Source of the DNA: Liolophura sinensis
Taxonomy: Eukaryota > Mollusca > Polyplacophora > Chitonida > Chitonidae
Direction: 5' to 3'
DNA: 64,000 nucleotides
Assembly (NCBI RefSeq): GCF_032854445.1
Contig: NC_088296.1
Coordinates: forward strand, 12,934,706 to 12,998,705
The notes below the pieces were generated by a model. The model saw only the letters and a program-made list of their open reading frames with translations, searched no databases and was not told the DNA's origin. Made by a program: the position numbers and the translations under genes. Shown in pieces: positions 22,076-37,000 of the stretch; the first letter of the stretch is position 1, and each line of letters opens with the position of its first letter.

Positions 22076-25000
22076 CTGAAAAGGAATAAAAAAAAACAAA
22101 ATGCACAAAACAGTCGCACGCTTTTGTAACCAGTGTATATCATTTGGTGTTTCAAAAAATCGGCTGGATAGATCGGCACTTCACAATGACGCAAGCAAGG
22201 TTGGTTGGGATCTACGCTTTTTGGCGTTACCAGATTTATGATTTATGATTTTTTCGGCGATATCATGAGTGCATGATGTTGTTAAATGTTGTTGAGAGCT
22301 AGGTACTTTTTACCCAGGAATAAAAGACATGGAGATGGGAGTGTGTCAAACCAGAACTGCTATAGCACATAGTCATATTGTATAGCAGGCGCGTCGGAAG
22401 CAATTTGTACATGGTACGGCCACCAGTCAACTATCCCAGCACAAAAGGTGAAGGCTCAGGGGGCCTAGCGATCCCGGATGCTATTAGGGCTGGAGATGCC
22501 CTGAAATCGTTTTTTGTGCGTTTTGTTATGCTTCACATAGATCCATTGTAATTTTATGTGCTTAACTGTCTGCAACGCACATGTACACAGTGTACATTTT
22601 GTTGGCCGCCATTAAATTGGTCCCACTTTACGTTTGTTTTGTTTTATTTATTTATTTCTTTTTTTTTCTTACCTTTTGGATGAAAAGTGGTACGGCGATA
22701 GAAAGTGGTACCGACCGTACTGCTTCCGACGCCACTGCATAGGACTTTCAACCTTTAAGTCAGGGTTTAACATGTCATAGTTCACATAGAGATTTACTGA
22801 CCTTGGTATATGAACTTTTGTACGAGGTCCTCCATGGTGTCCCAGGGATAAGTGTCAAATGGACTGTGTGTGACGTCACAGTCTATCAGCAAGGCGTCAA
22901 AGTCTTTTCCCACTTGGAAGTTTCCAATTACGTCATCTAGGCCCATGGCTGGAAATTAAATCCAAACAGATTTTGTTCTAAATTTTACAGGTCACAAAGC
23001 CATGAAACTTTTAACATGCTGTAGGATGAGATAAATTCACAACAAAAAATCAGAAATTAGAGAGCTGTTTGTATGTGTAAACGACCTTTCAGAGGAGGGT
23101 TCTTGTAACAGAATTTGAAAATATGATGAGCAATATGAAACACGGTGGTTAATGTATCAGCAAACGTGGACGGCACATAAGAGGCCTTGTATATATTTAT
23201 TTATTTATTTATATGATTGGTGCTTTACGCCGTATATTTCACTTATGCGACGGCGGCCAGCATTATTGTCGGTGGAAACCGAGGAGATCCCGGGGGAAAC
23301 CCTCGACCATCCGCAGGTTGCTGCAAGACCTTCCCACGTATCCTTGTGTACAACCCTACTGCCTCCTGAAAATATATGTTTCTATTTCAGAAAGGTGCGA
23401 CATCTAGGGTCTAGAGAATGGGTTGTGATATTGATATTAATTTTGTTCAACTCCTGGTGACATTGTGGACCGTCTCTGGCCTTTGACCAGTGAGGCCACA
23501 TGTCCAGCTCTGGGACTTCGCCAAGAGATTTGTCACGTCCCTGAAGAAAGTGGTTTACCACGAATATTCCGGTTTGCACCACCCACACACCTAACCTCCG
23601 TCATATTATAAATAAAACATCTTGAGCACGGAGTTAAACAGCAGTCAATGGAGCAATCTAAGCGAGATAAACGTAGAAAGATTTGTTGAATTAAACCAAA
23701 CCAAACACATGACGTAATGGGAACTATATATTTCCAGTTTCACAAAACACATTTAAAGCTTTTAAAGAAACATTAAAATCATTTTGATCATTAAGTATAT
23801 AATGTATTATAATGCACCCGACGCAGAAATTTATATTCCACGTTGAAAAATGAAGGAAAGTTAAAGAAAGAAAAGAAAAGTTATTGATGCATTTTTCACA
23901 TTTAATACACCACGTGAGCTGAACATGTGATCAAATGTGTATACCTGTAGCACCCCCCAGTGTTGAGAGTTTAAAGGCCTCTTTGTAGGGAAGCCACTGG
24001 TAGCCCTGGGGCTGACGGACCGTCAGGACATTAGACACCAAAAGTGAAGACCTCATGGCGTCGAGGACGGACGGGCTGTAACCTGCGGACATGTCTAACA
24101 GGAAGAGAAAACATGAAGGAAAAGACGCGTTAAGAGTATAACCACAGCAGCGACAACAGTGTGATAGGCATTGTCACAGCGACAACAGTGCGATAGGCAC
24201 AGTCCCAGCGACAACAGTGTGGTAGGCACAGTCCCAGCGACAACAGTGCGATAGGCACAGTCACAGCGACAACAGTGTGGTAGGCACAGTCACAGCGACA
24301 ACAGTGCGATAGGCACAGTCCCAGCGACAACAGTGTGGTAGGCACAGTCACAGCGACAACAGTGTGGTAGGCACAGTCCCAGCGACAACAGTGTGATAGG
24401 CACAGTCACAGCGACAACAGTGCGATAGGCACAGTCATAGCGACAACAGTGTGGTAGGCACAGCCACACCAACAGCAGTGCGATAGGCACAGTCACAGCG
24501 ACAACAGTGTGATTGGCACAGTCAATCTCCTAACCGTTCCTGTAAATGAATTCTTGGTGCATGGAGTTAAGGCTTATGGGGTTTAACATTATGTATTAGG
24601 GAAAAAAAAGATGATAACTTGCAATAATATATATAACATATCAATGTTGTAAATGCGTGTGTTGTTAATTGTCACTAAGGAAAGCCAATTTTTGTGACGA
24701 GTATGACTGAATTTACAGCCAGCCGAATATAGGTGACAGGCTAACAGAAATAAACTATAGCACTTTTCGACTCGGTTTGCATATCCAATGTGATAGTCTC
24801 AAAAAGAATTTTTTCCACACGTTGTTGTTATTGGCATCTGTTGAGTCATTACGCTGTAGAACGCTTTTGAAAATGAAGGCAAAGAAAAGTTATTGATCGG
24901 TACATTGTCCATTTACACAGGCCAGTTTTATGCACTGGTCATATTTGACGTACGATCGCGATTGTAACTTACTAAATCTACAATCGCCTTACAATTTCTG

Positions 25001-28000
25001 TGTGCCAGAAGCACAACTTATTTTTACAGTCAGTTGTAATCTCAATTGTAGGGTTTACAATCGATTGTATCTTCGATCTCTTTGTTTAAGTGGGCCCAGG
25101 CCTCTGGTACTCTTAGTTTACCAGCAGAATCCTGATTTTATACGGGCACAAAGTAATATAGACTACTTTGAGAGTAAAACAGAGCAGCGACGGCAGCGTG
25201 ACAGTATGATGTGTTCATGCAGGGATGACAGTCGATATTGCAGGCATGACATCCCTTCATATCTTAAAACTCGTGGCCCATGGCGCCGGGTTAGGCAGAA
25301 TCCGATGAATTTTGACATCTATGAAACCATGGCTCTTCAGCGCGCTGTCCATAGTGGGTTACACTCACTGCAGAATTCAAGAATTCTTGTACAGCAGATT
25401 GAAGGAAGTTTTTGAACTTTCGTAAGTTGAAGATTTGGTGTTTGCATTTTAGCATATGTTTTGATCACAAAATAAACATATCGTCGATTATTATCAGGAG
25501 ATACTCACTTACATATTTATTTCGTAATTCCAACATCGGTAAATATGAAATCTTTAGCAATTCACCTCAAATCACCTCACCTGTTCCAAGGCCGACTTTA
25601 ATTCCTCTGTTCAATAGCTCCCGGACGTCAAGGATTCCGCTTCGTATCCTGCGTATGTTTAGAAACAAAAATAACTTTGCTTAACAAAGAAACACAAATA
25701 ACATTGCTTAACAAAGAAACACAAATAACATTGCTTAACAAAGAAACACAAAAAACATTGCTTAACAAAGAAACACAAATGACATTGCTTAACAAAGAAA
25801 CACAAATAACATTGCTTAAAGAAACATAAATAACATTGCTTAACAAAGAAACAAAAATAACATCGCTTAACAAAGAAACACAAATAATATCCGCTTAAAC
25901 AGAGACAAAAATACAAGTGTTGTATAGACAGGGAAGTCTCCGAGAACAAACCCTTGATTTACAAATTATACTTGCACAGTTTCACGCCAGGCATTTTTCA
26001 TCCTCTACAACTGTGATTTTCGTCAAGCAGATTGGTAAAGCAGACATGGTCGTAAAAAGACAGTCGTAAAGCAGGTATAGTCGTGAAGCAGATATAGTCG
26101 TAAAGCAGATATAGTCGTGAAGCAGAAATAGTTGTAAAGCAGATATAGTCGTAAAGCCGACATAGTCGAAAAGCAACAAAGTCGTAAGCAGATATGGTCG
26201 TAAAGCCGAGGGGAAAAAATCAGAGTTGGATGAGAGAAAACTTTAATCTCCATTGAACAATCCTCATAGTCCTGACATGTGGTTGGCGTAAATGTTTGCA
26301 GTACTGTTATCTAATTCTGCTTGAGCCATGGTGCTAGGGCGTCAAACTTGCCAGGGGCGTCAAAGTTGCTAGGGGCGTCAAAGTTGCTAGGGGCGTCAAA
26401 GTTGCTAGGGGACGTCAAACTTGCCAGGGGCGTCAAAGTTCCTAGGGACGTCAAAGTTGCTAGGGGCGTCAAAGTTGCTAGGGGACGTCAAAGTTGCTAG
26501 GGGCGTCAAAGTTTCTACTTTTGAACCATTAACATGAACAGTTACATATAACCTTTACTTGGACACCCCCTTGCACAATGACTGGAGCACCCATGTTAAT
26601 AGTAAGCTATTAGGCGTCAGTGGTATAGAGTAAATCAAAATGCAGTCTGGAGTCACATACATATGAGTCAACCGTAGTCTTGATCAAAACTTACGACGCG
26701 TTTGAGTTTGCGCAATGCGAAAGAGCACATTTCCGCTTTTTGATGAGGTTAAGTTCGGCCTCTGTGAGATAAACACCATGTGCCAGAATTGTCTGAAACC
26801 AGGGAAGGAAAAAGAACTGGATTTCCATGCCTTCATATTTAAAGGAAAAAGGTAATAACATTAACTTGGATTTGTTTATCATGGATTAGTGGCTATGTCA
26901 GGTGCTACTATTTAAACACATGGATGGATAGTTAGAATGAAACCATATCGCCAGTTTCATGGGTGGAAGGAAAATAAGTGGGTAATCTGTGACAAAGTTG
27001 AGTTTGTCATGAATAGCATCAGTTGTAATATATGCGCGTGACATGGAGCAAGTTTTGCTCAAGTGCAGTAAGCTATCTATCTATCTATTTATCTACCATA
27101 AAAGAGTGGAGATGGTCTCTTATATTGTATCATACTACTTTGTATAGAGTTATCAGATTAATATTTATATATATATTTATATATTTATGTATTTAATTTT
27201 TGTTTAATGCATTAGTGAACACTTTTCCACATACATAATTTGTATACGCCAGTCAAGGGTGGAAAAAAAACAGAGTTGCCAAGGTAGAAAACCTGGCTTT
27301 AGCCAGTTACTGACGGCCTTTCCCACGTGCAATAGTTTTGTGCCTTAAACTGTTTTGAAATTCATCAGAAAACCCAAAGCTAATTTGTGAGTCGAGTTTG
27401 TGATGATAAAATTCTGTCAGTGAATCTATTCCTGACTTCATGGAAGTGACCTATCCTCCAGGCAAAAAGGGAGGGAGAAGTGATGGTGCAAAAGACAATA
27501 GCGCCCGGCCCAACACCTCTGAGTAAGCGCCGTCTATATAGCCAGTACCTTTGGGGTTAACAGGTTGTGTTTGTCATACACGTCTGCGTAGTTTTGTGTC
27601 TCTGGAAACAGATCTTTGACCCAGGCACATTCCGTGGTGCACTCGCTTATGTGAGTCTGTAAAAAGAAAATAGCACAGAATTTTAAAATGAAACTTTCTT
27701 AAGGTTTCTGGTTGTCAAACAGTCATAGTTCGTGGCAAACTAGTGAGGTAAGATCACATAAATGACTTCAAACAGTTCTTTTAAAGCCGACTTTGAACAG
27801 TTCCTGTAAAACCGACTTCAAACAGTTCGTTTAAAACCGACTTCGAACATTTCCTGTAAAGCCGACTTCAAACAGTTCCTTTAAAGCCGACTTCAAACAG
27901 TTCCTGTAAAGCGGACTTCCACTTCATCACAGTTGGTAGCACCTTACCTAACGCGTGTATAAAGTGAAAAAACTGTCGCAAATTTTTTATTTTTCTTAAA

Positions 28001-31000
28001 CGGATTTCGAATCGTTCGTGACTGGCTTGTGTGAGAGAAGTCCATGGTATGCCTAACTTGAGCTGAGTTTTGGGCACCGGGTATGCCATATTTAATAAAA
28101 AATGACAACGGTTCCAGAATTTAACCCAACCCTTCGATTCAGTATTCTTAAATCTAGGCGTCAAAACAGACATACGTATGCCAGTCGTTAACCAAATTGG
28201 ACGTTCCCGGTTAATAAGAAGATAAATGACAGCACCAGAGTGAATAAAACTAGAGCAGTGGCCATACTGTGATAATTGGCAAATAGTCACATGTAACACG
28301 TGAAACCCGTCCTCTTGACAATTCACATCAGTTAGGGTTTACCCTGTTGATGTAAATGTTTAAATAGTGGCATCTTTCATACACCCCAGCACCTCTCATA
28401 CACCCCAGTACCTCTCATACGCCCCAGCACCTCTCATACACCCCAGCACCTCTCATACACCCCAGCACCTCTCATACGCCCCAGCACCTCTCATACGCCC
28501 CAGAACCTCTCATACACCCCAGCACCTCATACGCCCCAGCATCTCTCATACACCCCCAGCACATCTGTGTGAGAAATAAAAAAGTATACACAGTAAGAAA
28601 TTAGGACGGAGACCTATAAAGAGAGTCGGTTACGAGGTTTCCCGGACGCGAGAAATACGCGAGTAATGTTTTAAGCGTAATAGTATAATTCGTGTCCAAA
28701 TCATGTACAATCTCTAATTAAAGGGCTCAAAAATTTCGATGATTAAAGGAGAAGAAAAGAATAAAATTGATGCCAGAGAATAGCTGAAAGAGCTTGAAAA
28801 CTTAGTCTATATGGTGCAAATATGGCCTGTGTAGTTGAAAATATTTTTGTATGGTGGTTATTTGAGACCACCTCTTAGTATATAATGTTATTTGCATAAT
28901 AACGTTCTAAATAAGGATGTGATCTAATAAATTTATTTGAATTTGTTGTTTGTTTCCAAATACTTGCATTGTGCATTTTATGTTTTCTCCACCTTTAATA
29001 AAACGATAAATTCCAATGACACCTTTTCTGATTCAAATATTAACTTTCCTCATTCCAAACATTACTTTTTTCTGTCTAAAATAATTAATTAATTGCTTAT
29101 CTCACCTGTATAGGAAGCTGCGTTTCTTGAGCCAGCTGGCCGAGTTTTTGTAAGAGTTCTCTCGAGCAGGTCCCGGCAAATCGTGGTGTGATCACTGGCG
29201 TTAATAACGGGTTCTGATTGAAAAAATGACAGAATGATGACAAGAAAAACAACAGTATAAAAATCTGACACCAAAAAAAAAAAAACAAAAAAAAAAAAAA
29301 AAACACTTTTAAATGACCGGTTTATAAACATTGGCTTGAAAACTGTTAAGGAAGAAATAATTTGGTAAAACTAACGATGACGTTAAACCCCAAGCACTCA
29401 CTCCATACACGAGTAGTGGTGCATTTTCTCCGGAAAGGGAGCAAAACCCTGACTTTACCACTTGGTGTTTGTCATGTCTTGTCATCATCGTAACTGATAT
29501 TTTGTAAGGTGGTCTGTTCTCCCGATGATGGTAAAACAATGTGCAGAAATATCGGGTCAAAGTGAATCTTACGTTTTTCGCAGTTACACTGCTCGCTTAT
29601 TACGTTAAACTCTTCATTGAAACCTAAGGGCTTTTAACGTCACCTGAATATTTTAAACACAAAATAAACTAGAACTGCGTATATATGAAAGCATACATGT
29701 ACGTTCTGACCTTCCTATCCAGAACGCTGTCGATGAATCTACAAAATAAAAAAAAAACAAGGAAAGGGCAATTTAATTTACACGACTTGGTGAGAGATTG
29801 AATGGACCTTTTATGAATAGACCTTTTATGAATAGACCTTTTATGAATAGAGGATGATTCCATAAGGGAATTTTTGACTGCAGTCACTTCATTATTAATA
29901 GTTTATTTATTTGACTGTTATTTACCGCCATAATCCAGAAAATTTAAATTTAAACGATAGCCGCCAGTTAAGTGTATGGATGAAACCAGGGCACCTGGAG
30001 TAAACCATGCACCTTTGTATGGATGAAACCAGAGTGCCTGGAGTAAACCATGCACCTTAGTATGGATGAAACAGAGTACCCAGAGTCAACCATGTACCTT
30101 TGTATGGATGAAACCAGAGTACCAAGAGTAAAAAAATACACCTGTGTGTGGATGAAACCAGAGTACCCGGAGTAAACAATGCACCTTTGTATGGATGAAA
30201 CCAGAATGCCCAGAGTCAACCATGTACCTTTGTATGGATGAAACCAGAATGGCCTTGAGTAAACCACACCTTGAGTATGGATGAAAACCAGAGTACCCAG
30301 ATTCAAAAATACACCTGTGTGTGGATGAAGCCAGAGTGCCTTATGTAAGTCATGTACTTTTGTATGGATGAAACCAGGCTACTTGGAGTAAACCAAGTAC
30401 CCTTGTATGGATGAAACCAGAGTGCCCAGAGTCAACCATGTACTTTTGTATGGATGAAACCAGAATACCCAGAGTCAACCATACACCAGTATATGGGTGA
30501 AACCAGAGTACCTGGAGTAAACCATCTACCTTTGTATGGATGAAACCAGCGTCTCATCATACTTATTTCCCTAATTTATATGCAGTGAGAGATTTGTTTC
30601 AAATCTAGGTATCAAATGGAACATTTGTGAGCAACTTCTCAACGGTAAAAGTAGGTTCAAAGTCGATCATGTTCAACACAGTTCTTTATGAGAACAAAAA
30701 ATAAGTGTAAAAATAAAAAGCAGTAATCACTGTTGACGAATACTAAATGGCCGTAATTCACGGATTATGCTTAACCGAATTATAACCAATTATTACACTT
30801 CCAGCGTTACTGTGCACTACTACAGCACATTGCGCAGGAGACATAGATATTCCTTAGACGAAATATAAATAAGATTTTAAATATCAAATTGTAAATAAAA
30901 ACTGTCCAGGTTTAGCACAAATAGATGCCTTTCAGCAGCGCAATAGCAACTGTGGATTTTTGTACCATGATAGAGAATTAACATTGAGGGACACATCGTG

Positions 31001-34000
31001 ACTAGCCCTGTTACGCGGAATGGTAGCTATACTGTTGATTTTTGTACCATGATGGAGAATTAACATTGATGGATACATCGTGACTAGCCCTGCTACGCGG
31101 AATGGTTGCTATACTGTTGATTTTTGTACCATGATGGAGAATTAACATTGATGGATACATTGTGACTAGTCCTGTTACGCGGAATGGTAGCTATACTGTT
31201 GATTTTTGTACCATGATGGAGAATTAACATTGATGGATACATCGTGACTAGCCCTGCTACGCGGAATGGTAGCTATACTGTTGATTTTTGGACCATGATG
31301 GAGAATTAACATTGATGGATACATCGTGACTAGCCCTGTTACGCGGAATGGTTGCTATACTGTTGATTTTTGTACCATGATGGAGAATTAACATTGATGG
31401 ATACATCGTGACTAGTCCTGTTACGCGGAATGGTAGCTATACTGTTGATTTTTGTACCATGATGGAGAATTAACATTGATGGATACATCGTGACTAGTCC
31501 TGCTACGCGGAATGGTTGTTATACTGTTGATTTTTGTACCATGATGGAGAATTAACATTGATGGATACATCGTGACTAGTCCTGTTACGCGGAATGGTAG
31601 CTATACTGTTGATTTTTGTACCATGATGGAGAATTAACATTGATGGATACATCGTGACTAGTCCTGTTACGCGGAATGGTAGCTATACTGTTGATTTTTG
31701 TACAATGATGGAGAATTAACATTGATGGATACATCGTGACTAGTCCTGTTACGCGGAATGGTTGCTATACTGTTGATTTTTGTACCATGATGGAGAATTA
31801 ACATTGATGGATACATCGTGACTAGTCCTGTTACGCGGAATGGTAGCTATACTGTTGATTTTTGTACCATGATGGAGAATTAACATTGATGGATACATCG
31901 TGACTAGTCCTGTTACGCGGAATGGTTGCTATACTGTTGATGGAAAATTAACATTGATGGATACATCGTGACTAGCCCTGTTACGCGGAATGGTTGCTAT
32001 ACTGTTGATTTTTGTACCATGATGGAAAATTAACATCGATGGATACATCGTGACTAGCCCTGTTACGCGGAATGGTTGCTATACTGTTGATTTTTGTACC
32101 ATGATGGAAAATTAACATTGATGGATACATCGTGACTAGCCCTGTTACGCGGAATGGTTGCTATACTGTTGATTTTTGTACCATGATGGAAAATTAATAT
32201 CGATGGATACATCGTGACTAGCCCTGTTACGCGGAATGGTTGCTATACTGCTGATTTTTGTACTATGATGGGGTAAAGGGTGGTAAGAATTGACACGTAT
32301 AAAGACACTAATCCCGATTTATGCAGTATTACACAAAAATATGGAACAGAACTGAGCGTTACTTTGGTTGTAAAAAAAGCAGTTTAAATAGTTTAATCGA
32401 GTGTCTTAGATTCAGTAAGTCTTTAGCTAAAACGCTTGTGACGTAGACTCACGTCATCACATAAATCACAAATAGGAGATATCACATGGCTAATCAGTTA
32501 TTAAAGCCTTGTAAGTCTGAAGTTCTTATGTTCATATGTTTCGTAACTGATGTACCTCCGATATTGCGTCATTCCAGTTAATGTGATTAGAGCTCGTACC
32601 TTTTCGTGTCCTCTACAGAATTTTCCGTCAACTCTCGGTAGTACTCGGGACAGTTCGTGTCCATGTTTACCTTTCCTACATACGCTCTTTGACCTTTGGA
32701 TTCTGGGTAAAAAATTAAAAACAGAGAAAAAACTAAAGGGTTACCAAAGCAAACACGGAAAAAGAGAAAAGGTATACCATGAATTAATTGTTCAAGAATG
32801 GTATTTAATTTTGATGCGTCGTATTTCTTCTTTAATATCCCACAGACGTTGAATAATATTCATAAGTTTGCCTGCCCGGGATTGATATTAAAAACTGACT
32901 TTGGAAATGTATCCAGAATTAAGCTGTTGTTAGCAGACAAGTGTATGATCTTGTAGTCCGTAATGAAGAAGGATCTGGTTAACTCTAGCCCTGTGACTTC
33001 TGATAAGTTGCAACAAACATTGCTGTACTCTACCTAATTCTGCTCAAGCCATGATGATAGGGTGTGTTATAACTTAAAACTATTCAACAATTTACATGAA
33101 CAGTTAAAATACAATTCACGAAAGGCCGTATTTCACCGGTTACCAGTGACCATTTATCACCTGTAACACTGATTTAGCTGATACAAAGTTGCTGATTTAG
33201 TTGTTGTGGCTTTTTATATTGTTAACAATGATACCTATTAAAAACATAATAATTCACTTTGACTCAAAGTAACCAGCCTAGCCAAATGCATTCTATATTT
33301 AACAATGTCTGAGTAAACGGCCGACGGCCCTTTTGTGGCCTTTGGCGAAGTCTGAAATTCGTGGAAGAAAGCTTGTCCTCCGCTAGAGTTCGCGATGAGC
33401 ACTTCTGTATGTCACATGTGGGAAATTTCCTTTCTTTGGACAGTCTCCGTCATCCGTACAACAGATCACCCACGTATCAGCAAACATAAAATCTCAGGCC
33501 TTCAAAATGTATTCTATGTCAATGATTGTCGGCATGTGCGTAATCCTATAATTTATTTTTTTTATTTATTTGATTGGTGTTTTACGCCGTACTCCAGAAA
33601 ATTTCACTTATACGACTGCGGCCAGCATTATGGTGGGTGGAAATCGGGCATAGCCCGCGGGAAGCCCACGACTATCCGCAGGCTGCTAGAAGATCTTCTC
33701 ACTTACGACCGGAGAGGAAGCCACTTGAACTCACAGCCACCGCTTTGGTGAGAGGCAGTTTTTACGCTGCGCTAGCGCGCTAACCAACTGAGCCACGGAG
33801 ACCCCAATCATCTATAGAAAACTAGGTTTAAGAAACCATGACGGCATACTGTTGACCGTGACCCACGAAGCTAGAAAGTTCAAAATACAGAACTGGGTAC
33901 CTGGAATCTGATGGTATTCCTGTCATATAACATGCATAAAAATATTTTATAAACCTGAGACATAACAACTTCAACAGCTTTCCTATCTAGCTGACAGTTT

Positions 34001-37000
34001 CTTGTAGATAACATTATCTTCATACGTTTGCTTCCCTTTCCAGCATTGGCCTAAAACAAACTTATCTATGTTTTGTTGTAATACAACGTTTGTGATTACA
34101 TAACATCTTGAAATAGAGCACCTTTAAACGTTCACACTACTAGTATTATTTAGATTCATCGGTAGTTTTACCACAACCTGAACATTGTTTCTCCCTTAAG
34201 TGCTTTCGAGCCAGTGTTTAAAAACAAATAATTTAAAAACTTATTTTATTATTTCAAATTTTTTCCTTCATTGTTTCAGATTGGAATGATTCCGTAATTT
34301 TTAAATTAAAACCAGTTATTAACGCCAGTCACCACACAACAGTTTGCCGGAGCCTGCTCGAGATAGCTCAACAATCTGGCCAGCTGGCTCAATAAACGCA
34401 ACCTCCTGTACAGGTGAGGTTTCATTAATCTTCAACATTTTGGAGCCCTGTAATTGGAAATGTAAACTTTTTTTATTTCTTCCGCAGAGGTGTTGGGGTG
34501 TATGAGAGGTGCTGGGGTGTATGAGAGGTGCATGGGAGGTGCATGAGAGGTGCTGGGGTGTATGAGAGGTGCTGAGGTGTATGAAAGATGCCACTATTTA
34601 AACATTTACGTAAACAGGGTAAACCCCAACTGATGTAAATTAACGAGAGGTCGGATTTCACCCTTGTGACCGTTTGCTGGCTATCACAGTGAGGTGGCTG
34701 CTCTGGTTTACTCCGCATGTTATTCTTCGCATCTTTCCAACTTCATTGAAAACCCCTGTTTCTCTTTGTTTAGTGCTTATCTTTGCTTGATTCTGTCTAA
34801 TTTCGCACTTATTTTGCTTCTTTCGTCTATTGCTGGTTTGTATTGAACGTCGTTTTGAGAACTGACTTTGCGATTTTTGACCCAGAATATAGGTATAGTT
34901 GTGCAGTTGTCAACAGCACCAACACGGGAAGTCTTGTCATGTTGCTATTCTTGGTATGAATAGACGTCTAAACATAGCAGACGCCAATCGTCAACCATTG
35001 TGGACGTAATCGCAAAAAGTGTGGTATTTCTACATTAGCACACTTTGATAGCAAATTCCAATGCCTACCAATGAAGCAACATGAACCGCCAGAGCAAGTC
35101 GGCGTATTATATGTCATAGTACAATATATTTTCAAAGGGTCGTTGTTTTATAAATTACTCACCGATAATGTCACACAGAATCTGACAGGCTTTCAGGTGA
35201 GTTGTCCCAAAGTAACTGACTGTTGTCGTCCCGTTATTTAGGAGTCGTCCCTGAATAATAATTGCATAAAAAGTATCAAGAATTTATCATTTTTAAATTA
35301 AAAAAAAAACAACAAAAAACAAAAGGGAAAAGAAAAATAAAACCGGACCCAACACTGTTGAAGCCAAACGAGAAAACCCCATGCAGTCCTATCAATACCT
35401 GCGACCAAAGAAAATAAATTATGCAGGGCACGGATTTCATTATAGACAACTAGAGGAGCTGACATGAAAATTTAACCTTGTTATCATGAACAGGTTTTGT
35501 CCAAATTGATATAGCAGTTGTATTTGTTTGTCAACCATGGCTATTGTGATTGCATGCCCTGGTTTTACTTTCCGTGCTGTAGTCCTTTGTATTAGCTACA
35601 ATTTAATTGGCAATTAAATTTTAATTTCCATTACCACGGCTTTGTTGTAGATGTGTGCAGCAAACTCTGGATCAGCAAACTTCGCCTCTGTCGGAAATGT
35701 GTACCAGGACAACCAATCACAAAGCTCTTTGTCCAACGCTGTACCGAGCATGGCATACTGTGGCGCATGCGTGTGGGTGTCTATAAATCCTGGGGTAAAG
35801 AACTGCCTGAAAATAGATAGGCAATCTACAATTGTCCTACTTTAGTTTTTTCAACGAAGTACATTTCTGCTGGGCAGGAAGTTACTAATATAAAGGTCTG
35901 CAGTATTAGAGAGTAAAACCAATGACGTCAGTGTGATAGGTGGCATATGGTCAAGTAGAACTTCAGTTCGGGTTATATTCGAATTATTCATGTAAATGCT
36001 TTAGTAGTAGTAAGTTACACCCTCCCCCCCACCCTTCCAACTAACGCACAGGTTCGAGAAGAATTAGGTTAAAAATGCAGTGATGATAACGGCAAAGTAT
36101 TTGTCACTACACGGTCTAGAACTAAAAATCCTGTGCTATCAGATTTAATATACGAACACATTAAATTGAAAGATGCCATTCCGTTAAAAGCGAGAATTTG
36201 AATGAAGATAGGTGTGGAAAGCTTGAGTGCAGATGTTAGCGCGGGATAGGTGGTAGAGCTTGGGCGCAGATGTTGGCAAAAGATAGGTAGGGAGAGCTTG
36301 GGTGCAGATGTTGGCGCGGAATAGGTGGATAGAGCTTGGCTGCAGATGTTGGCGCGAAATAGGTGGGGAGAGCTTGGCTGCAGATGTTGGCGCGAGATAG
36401 GTGGGGAGAGCTTGGCTACAGATGTTGGCGAGGGATAGGTGGGGAAAGCTTGGCTGCAGATGTTGGCCCGAAATAGGTGGTAAGAGCTTGGGTGCAGATG
36501 TTGGCGCGAGATAGGTGGGAAGAGCCTGGCTGCAGATGTTGGCAAGGGATAGGTGGATAGAGCTTGGGTGCAGATGCTGGCAAGGAATAGGTGGGTAGAG
36601 TTTGGGTGCAGATGTTGGCGCGAGATAGGTGGGTAGAGCTTGGGTGCAGATGTTGGCGCGAGATAGGTGGGGAGAGCTTGGGTGCAGATGCTGGCAAGGA
36701 ATAGGTGGGTAGAGTTTGGGTGCAGATGTTGGCGCGAGATAGGTGGGTAGAGCTTGGGTGCAGATGTTGGCGCGAGATAGGTGGGGAGAGCTTGGCTACA
36801 GATGCTGGCAAGGAATAGGTGGGTAGAGTTTGGGTGCAGATGTTGGCGCGAGATAGGTGGGTAGAGCTTGGGTGCAGATGTTGGCGCGAGATAGGTGGGG
36901 AGAGCTTGGTTGCAGATGGTGGCGCGGGATAGGTGGGTAGAGGTTGGTTGCAGATGTTGGCGCGGGATATGTGGGTAGAGGTTGGTGGCAGATGATGGCG

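Noticed and set aside
24130-24496. Cys-rich frames on the - strand
   Set aside because: Translation of the 29-bp minisatellite.
25628-25949. Cys/Phe/Val-rich frames on the - strand
   Set aside because: Translation of the 27-bp minisatellite next to GDA exon 10.
28367-28579. Regular short repeats that might suggest a CRISPR array
   Set aside because: Head-to-tail units with no unique spacers, in a eukaryotic intron.
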